A DNA stretch of 64,000 nucleotides from Antedon mediterranea (lineage: Eukaryota > Echinodermata > Crinoidea > Comatulida > Antedonidae): assembly GCF_964355755.1 (NCBI RefSeq), contig NC_092674.1, positions 18,614,501 through 18,678,500 on the forward strand, in the 5' to 3' direction. Shown piece after piece: positions 1 through 36,200 of this stretch; positions within the stretch are counted from its first letter, which is position 1; each line of letters begins with the position of its first letter. Both the position numbers and the translations under genes were made by a program. Under the pieces are notes generated by a model. It saw only the letters and a list, made by a program, of their open reading frames with translations. It was not told the origin of the DNA and made no database searches.

Positions 1-235
1 TCTAATAATATTTAATCCTCCAATAGTATTTAATTCTCCAATAGTATTTTATCTTCCAATAGCATTTTATCCTCCAATATTATTTAATCTTCCAATAGGA
101 TCAATCAAGATCAACCCAAGACAATGTGAATCCTCCAATAGTATTTAATCCTCCAATAGTATTTTATTCTCCAATATTATTTAATCCTCCAATAGTATTT
201 TATTCTCCAATATTATTTAATCCTTCAATTTAATC
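1..235. repeat. AT-rich imperfect tandem repeat
   Basis: A roughly 19-20 bp motif of the form TTTAATCCTCCAATAGTAT is iterated imperfectly. One interruption near 100-132 contains ATCAAGATCAACCCAAGAC. No coding potential is visible. The array probably continues upstream of the window. Confidence 0.75.
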
Positions 236-299
236 CTTTTGTAATTATCATTGAGTTTTTAGGGAACCACTAACAGTAACACTTGTATTGATACTGTAG

Positions 300-428
<129 letters not shown>

Positions 429-448
429 TGATTTAACTTTGTGTCAGC

Positions 449-972
449 TGTCACGAACTCCTCTCACGTATGTTTCCGAGCGGTTGAAAATACTTTAGGA
501 ACTCCCTTGTGACATAAAAGTATACACACAAAATCCACAAAGTTGTAAAATAACTCAAAACAAAGCTTTAATTTCAATCAACTTCAACTTTTAACAATCC
601 AGTAAGCACTTTAAACAACAGCTTCACAATAACTTTACAATATAACATCCAACCTCTAATCCAACCTCTAATCCAACCTCTAATCCAACCTCTAATCCAA
701 CAACCTTCTTCAAAATAAATGCTTCAATCAAAATCCTTCTCCCCCTTACAATTGTCATACTTCCCCTTATATACAATATGTTCATAACCTTCTAGATCAT
801 TCCTTATACTTCTCATTATTACATGATTACAGTTTCTATTAATAGGACTTCTGGAATGTTCTTGATTGTTCTTATTAATTATACATGGTTTCTTAAATCA
901 AAACATCTAATTCTAGAATGTTCATGTAAATACTATGTTACTCTATATGTTAGGGAATGGTAATTTATTACA
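449..972 (-). repeat. 3' LTR (in element orientation)
   Basis: 524 bp, starting TGTCACGAAC and ending TTTATTACA on the + strand. It contains four tandem copies of a 12-bp unit CCAACCTCTAAT (about 649-700). On the - strand there is a TATA-like stretch TATATAAGGGGAAG near 760-775 that could be the LTR promoter. Confidence 0.93.
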
Positions 973-988
973 CTCCCCCCTCTTTCTG
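973..988 (-). other. Polypurine tract of the LTR element
   Basis: On the - strand AGAAAGAGGGGGGAG ends directly at the LTR boundary. This is where plus-strand DNA synthesis of an LTR retrotransposon is primed, and it fixes the element orientation. Confidence 0.8.
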
Positions 989-1045
989 AGCTCAAAACTC
1001 TTTCTTGGAGTTTTGAGGGGCAAGTATACACGGACGTGGCAAAAT

Positions 1046-1546
1046 TTAACTCACTCCTAGTCTATAAAACTTAAATACGCCATAATAACATAGAACATAA
1101 TTATTAATGAAAACTAATAATGAACCAACAATATTCATGTAAATTTGTCGGAATGGTTCACTAACAATTACTGACATAGGAATCATAAAATCCTTAAATT
1201 TAGTTTTATACTTTGAGGCTTTACAATACTCTGTCAACGAAATATCATGTGAACATTTCAAAACACTATTACTGCAATGATATAAAACCAGTAATTTCTC
1301 TATGGGTTCTGTCTGGTGTTTAGTAAAAACATGCCTAAATAAAATTCCGTCCTTACAGACCGTCATATCTTCCCGACATAAACCTTCTTTCCTTTCAATA
1401 TCTTCCCGATGTAAACGTTCTTGGTTATCCATCATCTGCTGCATCAGAAGACTCTGTTGTTGTATTTGTTGCTTCATTAACAACACTAAAAAGTCTGTAC
1501 TGCTGTACACTTTACCGGATATTGTTGTTGATTGTTTATCAGCCAT
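1046..1546 (-). CDS. Gag N-terminus fused to Gypsy-type integrase fragment (166 aa)
   Basis: This is the only long ORF inside the LTR element. Residues 1-58 are hydrophilic and Gln/Met/Glu-rich (QQIQQQSLLMQQMMDNQERL), like the start of a Gypsy Gag. From about residue 63 (CKDGILFRHVF) to about 142 (EPFRQIYMNIVGSL) it resembles the N-terminal zinc-binding region of Gypsy integrase and the linker into the DDE domain. The usual His-His-Cys-Cys pattern is damaged (YCKASKYK where CxxC is expected). The simplest reading is one large internal deletion that joined gag to pol in frame. The last 25 residues match nothing I recognise. Whether it is translated is unknown, but the frame is open over 166 codons. 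Confidence 0.6.
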   Translation of the reverse strand: MADKQSTTISGKVYSSTDFLVLLMKQQIQQQSLLMQQMMDNQERLHREDIERKEGLCREDMTVCKDGILFRHVFTKHQTEPIEKLLVLYHCSNSVLKCSHDISLTEYCKASKYKTKFKDFMIPMSVIVSEPFRQIYMNIVGSLLVFINNYVLCYYGVFKFYRLGVS

Positions 1547-1889
1547 ATTTTAAATCTGGATGAGGGTCTTGTTACTAGTTAATCGTAGTTACCGAGACGT
1601 TCACAAGTCTACTGTTCCAAATAAATAATGTACTGTTCTTAAAACAATGTTTGTGTACTTACGATTAAACAAAACGTAGCACCGCGGCTTCCGTAAAATA
1701 TCACAGTATCGTAAGTACCGCTTTCACAAAATATCAATAAAGTACAGTTGATCCTAAAACAGCCACCAATCTATGGCAAAATACAGTAGATCAAACTGCT
1801 ACACCACAAAATATCACAACCGTAGATAAATACACAGTTAAGTCGAACAGTAGATCGAAATAACCGCTGCCACCAAATTAGGCTGAACA

Positions 1890-1901
1890 CCGCTGCCACC
1901 A
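1890..1901 (-). other. tRNA primer-binding site of the LTR element
   Basis: On the - strand TGGTGGCAGCGG begins five bases after the end of the 5' LTR. A primer site complementary to a tRNA 3' end must begin with TGG. The same motif recurs about 20 bp further in (near 1862-1880) as part of a short direct duplication. The tRNA species was not identified. Confidence 0.7.
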
Positions 1902-1906
1902 AATTA

Positions 1907-2430
1907 TGTCACGAACTCCTCTCACGTATGTTTCCGAGCGGTTGAAAATACTTTAGGAACTCCCTTGTGACATAAAAGTATACACACAAAATCCACAAAG
2001 TTGTAAAATAACTCAAAACAAAGCTTTAATTTCAATCAACTTCAACTTTTAACAATCCAGTAAGCACTTTAAACAACAGCTTCACAATAACTTTACAATA
2101 TAACATCCAACCTCTAATCCAACCTCTAATCCAACCTCTAATCCAACCTCTAATCCAACAACCTTCTTCAAAATAAATGCTTCAATCAAAATCCTTCTCC
2201 CCCTTACAATTGTCATACTTCCCCTTATATACAATATGTTCATAACCTTCTAGATCATTCCTTATACTTCTCATTATTACATGATTACAGTTTCTATTAA
2301 TAGGACTTCTGGAATGTTCTTGATTGTTCTTATTAATTATACATGGTTTCTTAAATCAAAACATCTAATTCTAGAATGTTCATGTAAATACTATGTTACT
2401 CTATATGTTAGGGAATGGTAATTTATTACA
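1907..2430 (-). repeat. 5' LTR (in element orientation)
   Basis: Copy of 449-972 with no difference seen by eye over 524 bp. It is followed by the CAGC target-site duplicate. Confidence 0.93.
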
Positions 2431-3807
2431 CAGCATAGAGTAATTATGGAAATCAGACTTCATGTGTACTGTATGAAAAATGATATGTGCAGAAACTAGG
2501 TGTATCCTATGACCTGAAGTTTATGTGTAAAAATACTGAATTTGTATATGTTATATGTCATTGGATAATTCTATATCATATGTAACAGTACTTTTTTTGC
2601 ATGTTTTTAACAAAGATGTATGAATAATATAATAATAGGATTGTCAATTGAACATGAAAAATGGGATACGTTTAAATGAATATGACAAACTTTTTTCTGA
2701 TAGCCATATGATGATTAATTAATTAATTATGAAACATGCGAGAGAAGAGAGAGAACGGTCAACAGCTGATCTGCCTAGTGTGGATAACCTAGAACTTTTG
2801 CACTTGTCATTGGGAAATATAATACAAATTTCTTTACTGTACATACCTATTTTGAGCCACTATAGCTCTTCAGAATAAAAAGTGGTTTTTATCTTAAAAT
2901 GGATATGAAAGGGTTCCTAGCAATATCATTTTATTGACTCAACATGTAGATCAATCAGTTTTAAGCTTGCCATAGTCATACTATCTGTTTTGGACGACGA
3001 AAACGCCCAAAAAATACCCTTGAGGAACGTGTGAAAATCTTTTTGTGACGACATTAAAAGAAATTTTTGTATTACAGAGATAGGAATTTTTGAATAAATC
3101 ATTGATTGACGCAAAAGCATAGTAGTAATTACTTATCTCTTTGATATTTTTATTCTTTGATAAGTAGGTTAGCTTAATCGAATAAAATTAATTCATATTA
3201 TCAACCATATTTTTTTTAATGGATTTTAATTTAGTTTTTCAAGGCCAACTTTCACGAAATTCATAGCCACATGCCTATCTTGCTAGATACACAGAGTTAT
3301 TTTGCGCATGCTTAAGAATCACATGAGTTGATCAGCACCGTTGCCTCTCTTGTTTATGTTTATTCCGCTATTTGTTATTAAATTATATATAATATAATAA
3401 TATATATATATAAAATTATTATTATACAGTAATATTGAAACATTAATTTTATATTGTTTTAATTAAATATTGGTTGAAATGACAAGCGAAATTGATGGAC
3501 AATCATCCACATTAAACATCGGAAGTTTCATTTTATAATGTCGTCATGTTGAGGTGGGTCCTGTAATTTCACCTATGCTACAATGTATGTAGTATATATA
3601 TACTATATGACACAAAATTGACAGAATTAAGCAGTCACTACAACATTATCTTCTTCAGATTGTAATGGCATAATATTTTTCTGTTCGCAATATTCATATA
3701 ACATGCTTGTGACATTTGTTGTGTGTTGAGTCTTTCGTTGTTGATTACTTTGTTATGTGGATAGAAAATGTATTTTCTAAACAAATTGATTTTATTGTTA
3801 TTTTCAG
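2431..3807. other. NALCN intron, mostly unannotatable AT-rich sequence
   Basis: No exon is recognised here. A stretch near 3540-3610 is the reverse complement of a motif (GCATAGGTGAAATTAC and neighbours) that recurs near 35485 and, more weakly, near 35855, 50535 and 51415, so it is a fragment of that dispersed repeat. It also holds a short TATA run (3380-3420). Confidence 0.5.
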
Positions 3808-29389
<25,582 letters not shown>

Positions 29390-29827
29390 AATATCAGAAA
29401 GTGGTGCTATATTTTAAGTATTTATGACTACAATATTTTTAGGTATTAATTTTATATAACTAGACTGTATTTAAAAAATAAAATATTTTAAATACACTAT
29501 TTTGAAATGCAACTTATTACAGTGTATAAGGTTTGTACCAATTTAGGCCGCAAGATATTACATAAGAAAAGTATAAGCATAAAAGTAATTAATAAAAGCA
29601 TTAGGTTAAACCTTTTTAGAAGTATAGTGAATTGGACAAACAAGTTGGAACAAGAAATGGGTGGTTCGTACCTATTTTTTAGATCATGTAACCATGTAAC
29701 CATGTATTAAATTCAGACATAATATATTAGAATCTCATTTTGTAGGCAATGTTTTAAAAAGTATTTATGAATTGTAAGATAAAATCTTGCCCAATGTAAA
29801 ATATTGTTAAGTACTGTATGTATTTTA
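29390..29827. other. NALCN 3' UTR and flank
   Basis: AT-rich, no repeat recognised up to the TIR element. Confidence 0.5.
29478..29483 (+). terminator. Candidate polyadenylation signal of NALCN
   Basis: AATAAA 89 bp after the stop codon. Other A-rich signals follow, so a longer 3' UTR is possible. Confidence 0.45.
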
Positions 29828-30764
29828 GGGCCCGTTTCTGCTGCCAACCCAAAATATACCGTATAAATATACCGTATAAATATACCGTATAAATATACCG
29901 TATATGAAATTCGTGCACCGTTTCCGCTGCACATACTTCGTGGGTGGGTTGTAAAAAAGTTGGCTTTCATTACCCAAAATGCATTTCGTGAGACGGAAGT
30001 ATGGATTGACCTCGTGTAGTGAGGTTTTTACCTATCGGTACATGCTGACAAAAACAAAACAATGATGGTTTCTCAAAACGTCGTAGCATTGCTTTCTATT
30101 TTAAATCTAATGAGCAGAAGTGGCAACGAATTTACACCGCACATACAAGCACAATCTAGAAATGTCACTATAAATAAACTCTGTTAATTATTCAAATTGA
30201 GTTTATATTATGCTATATTATCCTATATTGCCGTTTTAATTTCCATTTTCTATTATACAGTATTTTACCATGATTTTACATCACGTTGTTGTCGTGTAAG
30301 AACATTCGATTTATTGTAATTAAAATCTCGGTATCTCTTCTGTTGCCATGCAGTCTCCCCCCAACCTTCGCTTCCCCCCACAATTGAATTGCAAAAATAG
30401 TGATTTGTTCGGTCCACAGTGACATTTTGATCTGTTGCTTGCTTTTACACGTGTGTTTCAACTTTCAATGCAGCAGAAAAACCAAAACAAACGCGTCGCG
30501 CTCTGTTAGTTTTTGACCTTGTGTTATGAGTCGGGTCACATTTACGGTATATTTTGAGTGCAGCAGAAACGGGGAACGAAATATACGGTATATTTTGGAA
30601 TATACCGTATAATATCCACAAACGATGGGGATATTTATGCAGTATATATACCGCAAATATATACGGTATATTTTTTATGAGACCCATTTCTGCTGCCAAA
30701 AAATATACCGTATATAAAATATACCGTATATATACGGTATATTTTTGGCAGCAGAAACGGGGCC
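29828..30764. mobile_element. Non-autonomous TIR element rich in TATACCGTATA palindromes
   Basis: The ends GGGCCCGTTTCTGCTGCC (29828) and GGCAGCAGAAACGGGGCC (ending 30764) are inverted and flanked by TA. Inside the left end ATACCGTATAAAT is repeated four times (about 29856-29907), and the right third is dense with TATACCGTATA/TATACGGTATA. A second, inner inverted pair exists (ACCGTTTCCGCTGC near 29927 and GCAGCAGAAACGGGG near 30561), plus an extra CATTTCTGCTGCC at 30685. No transposase. The end sequence resembles Harbinger-type termini, but the family was not proven. Confidence 0.8.
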
Positions 30765-31164
30765 TATGTGTATTTGTGAATTCAACATTATATTTAAACC
30801 AAATACTAATGACCAAAATGTGTGCATGTAGTATGCTAATTATAAGCTACAGAGTTTTGTTCAATTTTACCACCGTGACAATTTACTTTTATCTGACCAG
30901 TTATTAATTTGATTTTTAATACCTGTAAATATATGCCTAATAAACGTATGTGAAGAGCATTCATGTTATTGCATCCTGATTTTGTTCAGTTATACAATAA
31001 TGAATGTTTTTACACTTCATAGATATTTTGCAATTGATGCTTTCAGCTGATTGTACACTACAATATATACAATTTTGCCTTTACCCATCATATATTTAAC
31101 CATAACCATTTAAAACATATTAAGTTTAGAAAAAAGTATTCATATATTATAGTCTGATGTTTTT
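30765..31164. other. Intergenic, unique AT-rich
   Basis: Nothing recognised. Confidence 0.4.
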
Positions 31165-31958
31165 ATTGTTTTGTTTGAAACTACAGGCAACACTGAATTT
31201 AATTGTAATGTAATGAAGTTTAATTAGACAACATCCCAGCATTTTAATGATCTGAGAACAAGTTGCATTTTCTTTTCACATCAATTTGGTACTATTTTTA
31301 TTGCATTGCAGGTTGTTTACATTGTATAGTTGCTTCCACTACACTATATCATATCATCATGACATGCATATATGTGATTTTTTATGCTCTACTATAAAAT
31401 TTAATTTGAATTTATAAAAATATGTAGATTGCAGTAGTATGTTGTTGGTAAATATACAAGCACTTCTATTTTACAATGGTAAGGGCTAATTTCACATGCA
31501 TTCGTTTTCTGGATAGATTAAAATTTCTCTGTTTAAAGTATGTGTCTGTGATCATTTATTAATTGTTTTGTTTGAAACTACAGGCAACACTGAATTTAAT
31601 TGTAATGTAATGAAGTTTAATTAGACAACATCCCAGCATTTTAATGATCTGATAACAAGTTGCATTTTCTTTTCACATCAATTTGGTACTATTTTTATTG
31701 CATTGCAGGTTGTTTACATTGTATAGTTGCTTCCACTACACTATATCATATCATCATGACATGCATATATGTGATTTTTTATGCTCTACTATAAAATTTA
31801 ATTTGAATTTATAAAAATATGTAGATTGCAGTAGTATGTTGTTGGTAAATATACAAGCACTTCTATTTTACAATGGTAAGGGCTAATTTCACATGCATTC
31901 GTTTTCTGGATAGATTAAAATTTCTCTGTTTAAAGTATGTGTCTGTGATCATTTATTA
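31165..31958. repeat. 397-bp direct tandem duplication
   Basis: 31165-31561 is repeated at 31562-31958. The only difference I saw is CTGAGAACAAG (first copy) against CTGATAACAAG (second copy). The junction lies in ATTAATTGTTTTG. It lies between the two convergent genes and may fall in a long 3' UTR. Confidence 0.95.
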
Positions 31959-32928
31959 ATTAAAAGGAAAAACTACATCGAGGAGGTAATTTAGGTTTTG
32001 AAAGGAAAAGGTTTGTACGCCAGTATCTACACCAAACCAACATCAAACAATGCTGTACTTTTGCTTTGCTTACTTTTACAAAAAATACATTACAAATATA
32101 CATTCAGTCTAACTTTTATTATACAAAAGATTTATATACTTTCATAAGCAAATCTGGCCACCTAATTTTAGCACAGGTTATGTAAATAAAAAAGTTTTAA
32201 ATTAATATACATGGTGCCATGCTCTGGTAATCAATATGATTATTTACAAAACATGCTTTTTAATACACATTGTTTAGAAGAATATGTTGATATAAAAAGC
32301 ATTTTCTACTTAAGTATACATATACTACAAAAAGTAGCATCATAGCATGATTATGTAGTTTTTAGAAGTCTAAAATTGCAACAACCATTATTACTTATTA
32401 TAAAGTGTACCATCTTAATATTGCTGTCTATTGTACAGTATGTATGTAAATAAAATCCACTAATAGTAAACCAGCATCCAAATATTATATTTGAATATCA
32501 TTAAAACATTAAACATAATACAAATTATGGACAAATCTAGAATTGTTCGAAAAATAAACCTAAATACAGGTTTTCATGTATATAATTCCTAAACACATAA
32601 ATTAAATACAGTGTAAAACTTCATTATGTAGTGTACTGGAATAGCAATGTCCATTTTAAGTCATAATCACATTCACAACAAAAAGTGTTGCTTTTGCACA
32701 ATTTAACTACATTTAAAATATACAGAGTACCATTTTTTTTAAACAATCTAGGGGTGTCAAAATACCTAAATTCGCTTTGCCACAGCTCCTCCCACCTTAT
32801 ATATAAATCCTAGATCAGCCGCCCCTGTATTCTATAAATGCTTTAGGTTAAATTACATAAGCCTAACTAATAACTGGACTGATTTGTTATTAATACTACC
32901 ACTATTTTCTTTTGAATTCATTTTTTAA
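31959..32928. other. TMEM255 3' UTR and flank
   Basis: AT-rich. Several - strand AATAAA sites are possible (for example TTTATT near 32101-32200 on +), and none is clearly preferred. Confidence 0.4.
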
Positions 32929-33228
32929 TTAAAGAGCCGGGGGTGCTGATGGCACAACAGGTTCTTGGCTTGCCTCTGTACTTGTATAATCATAATTGTA
33001 AGGTGGAGGAGGTTCTTGTTGTTTGCCTTGATAAGGTGATGCACCAGCTTGCATTGGGTAAGTTGCTTGTGGGTACTGCTGAGCTTGGCCTTGATATGGT
33101 TGTGGCTGACCTTGATATGGTTGTGGCTGGCCTTGATATGCTAATGCCTGCTGTGGTGGTGGTGTAATATAGACATTAGTTTGTGGAGGCATTGCTGATG
33201 TTACATACAATGCAGGTTGACTTCGTAC
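32929..33228 (-). CDS. TMEM255: TMEM255 last exon: Pro-rich tail and stop
   Basis: 300 bp in phase 0, starting VRSQPALYVTSAMPPQTN. It contains a repeated YQGQPQP motif and ends VPSAPPAL with TAA at 32929. The tail carries a PPPY (PPxY) motif. Acceptor ATTTCAG. Length and composition fit the disordered tail of the family. Confidence 0.92.
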   Translation of the reverse strand, partial: VRSQPALYVTSAMPPQTNVYITPPPQQALAYQGQPQPYQGQPQPYQGQAQQYPQATYPMQAGASPYQGKQQEPPPPYNYDYTSTEASQEPVVPSAPPAL

Positions 33229-36200
33229 CTGAAATATTATAGGTGTTATATTGTTTAAGCGTCTTCGGTAATAATATCAGGGGAAAAGGGAACAGGTGCT
33301 GTTGGTAATTGTAGGGGGTAACTGTTTATCTATATAAATTTACGCGAGGGAAAAATTCAGTAAACCGTGCATTACTTCTAGAATGTTTACTCGATGGTAT
33401 AAAAAATTGGTTCATACGTTCGATACTGATTTTGAGCACCTGATGTAACCCTGTTTACTAATTAAATTGAGTTTTTTCACCGATTTATTCAGAATGAAAT
33501 AGCCTTTTTTTACGCTGAAATTACTGTGTATTCGAGAACCATCTGTGTGGGCACGACCTAAATTGTACACGAGCGAAGCGAGCGTACCATCTAGTAGAAT
33601 AAAAAATGAATACTTACTGTTTTATTAAATCCACTGATTTGGGCTGCAGTAATTAATCCTAGTAGAGTATTTAATGAACATAATCCTACTGATATCCATA
33701 GCAACCACATATACACAACAAATCCGTCACATGAACTCACCCCTTCTATGTGAGTAGGAACATCCTTTGGACTATATTATAATACAAAAAGAACAAGTGT
33801 AATGTTTAGCCAAATTGTTGTAGTATAGGGGGATAGTATGTACAGTAACTCAAGATACCGTAAAAGTAAAATAAAGTATTTTTTTAAAATCTCGATGAAT
33901 CTAGTAATAACCAAAACAAATACTACATTTGAACTCATTACTTTAGGTTTCTTTGAATAAATGCCACCCATAGAACATAAATAAATGCCACCCATAGAAC
34001 ATAAATAAATGCCACCCATAGAACATAAATAAATGCTACCCATAGAACATAAATAAATGCCACCCATAGAACATAAATAAATGCCACCCATAGAACATAA
34101 ATAAATGCCACCCATAGAACATAAATAAATGCCACCCATAGAACATAAATAAATGCCACCCATAGAACATAAATAAATGCCACCCATAGAACATAAATAA
34201 ATGCCACCCATAGAACATAAATAAATGCCACCCATAGAACATAAATAAATGCTACCCATAGAACATAAATAAATGCCACCCATAGAACATAAATAAATGC
34301 CACCCATAGAACATAAATAAATGCCACCCATAGAACATAAATAAATGCCACCCATAGAACATAAATAAATGCCACCCATAGAACATAAATAAATGCTACC
34401 CATAGAACATAAATAAATGCCACCCATAGAACATAAATAAATGCCACCCATAGAACATAAATAAATGCCACCCATAGAACATAAATAAATGCCACCCATA
34501 GAACATAAATAAATGCCACCCATAGAACATAAATAAATGCCACCCATAGAACATAAATAAATGCCACCCATAGAACATAAATAAATGCCACCCATAGAAC
34601 ATAAATAAATGCCACCCATAGAACATAAATAAATGCCACCCATAGAACATGAATAAATGCCCCGGGGCATTTATTTTCTTTCACAATATTGTATTATAAC
34701 ACATTTCTATTTGTAGTAGACTTCCCTGGTCTAAAAGTTGACCAAGGATTTTGATATCAGTTTTTACTGTTATAATATCACTATTTGATATTTGGTTATC
34801 CACATGTAAACTGGACATTTTGTAACTTGGTCAACATATATATTTATGTGACATTGGAGTTGTGCAGCTTAAGTGTGGTTCCCACTAGCGACGCGACGCA
34901 ATGCAAGTGAATTGACCAATCACAAGCTTGTGATTGCTAACTGTCTATAACTTCGCTTGTCATTGGTCAACACGCTTACGTTGCGTTTACGTCCTTGCGT
35001 TACGTTCTAGTGGGAACCAAGCTTGAACCTGCGTGCTACTTTATTATTTCCTATTATTTATCTTAAATTCAAAAAACCAAAACCTGGAGCCATTAATGTT
35101 TATCCTATACATTAATGATATGCCTGATAATTTAAGTTGTGACACAAATATTGCTCTTTATGCTGATGATGCTAAATGTTACAGAGAAATTCAGTGTCCA
35201 GAATTGCCATTCACTTCAGATTAATATTTACTTTGAGCACCTGGTCTAAAAATGGGATTTGAATTTTAAAACTTCTAAATGTAAAACTAGAATTTAATTT
35301 GTCACTTTGACGAATTATAGGTGATCATTTTTATCATTTTACTGAAATTATTATTTGTTTACTTGCACGTACGTTAACATACGATCGGAAAATGTTGATG
35401 TATGCCATCCTATTATACGCCTTTAGTGCTGAGTTGTGCCTATTATATGCCATATATAATATGTACAGTATATAATGTATATCTATATACAGTGTAGCAT
35501 AGGTGAAATTACGGGACACACGTCATGTTCTAATTTGTTGGTATGATGGAATTATCAAAATAAACTCGAAGATGACAATTTCGAAAGATAATGAATTGAG
35601 CAAATAAATATAAGAATTGGAAGAGAATTTGGCACGTAGAAGCGCTGTGCGCGCTCTTTGAAATTTGTATAACTGTGACGAAAAAGATGAAAAAACAACT
35701 TTTTAACTTCAACTGGCCATATGTAAACTTCACAACATCCGATAGGCTTGATTTTTATATGAATTCATATCTACATTTCATCAGCTTTCATAATAAATTA
35801 TAATCATCAAGGTAACCTTCAATTCCGAAGAGCTGTATGATATTCAAATTTACGGCGAAGGTGAAATTACACGACCTACGTTATTCAAGTTTTTATGCGT
35901 GATGATGTCATCAAAATAAAAATAGTGACAAGTCATGAGAAAGTTAATTAATTGAGCAATCACATACTAAAATTTGAGCGAAAATCGGGTACAAAATAAC
36001 AGAGATGCGTTCTATTGAATGTGATAAAATATGACGAAAAAGAAAAAAAACTTAATTTTAAATTCAAGTGGCCATTTGATGACGTCACAACATTTTGTAC
36101 GTACAATGTGTACATGTATTCATATCTACAACTCAATGGCTTCCAGAATAAGTTAAATAAATTGGGGGTCTTAGTGCATTCTGAAGAATTATTTTCATTT

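Larger units (their letters stand above)
449..2430 (-). mobile_element. Non-autonomous Gypsy-like LTR retrotransposon, recently inserted
   Basis: Two 524-bp direct repeats (449-972 and 1907-2430) look identical by eye. Each runs TG...CA, and they are flanked by the 4-bp target duplication CAGC (445-448 and 2431-2434). A purine tract next to the left LTR and a TGG-starting primer-binding site next to the right LTR show that the element reads on the - strand. The internal part is only 934 bp and lacks protease, reverse transcriptase and RNase H, so the element must be mobilised by a relative. The Gypsy (Metaviridae) assignment rests on the integrase-like piece in its ORF. Identical LTRs indicate a young insertion. 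Confidence 0.93.

Noticed and set aside
32943-33167. + strand open frame of 74 codons
   Set aside because: Antisense shadow of the TMEM255 last exon, which has splice phase and family support.
33777-34684. Frames of 248 and 297 codons on the - strand of the 24-bp array
   Set aside because: Same reason: a frame-preserving minisatellite inside a TMEM255 intron, open in more than one frame.
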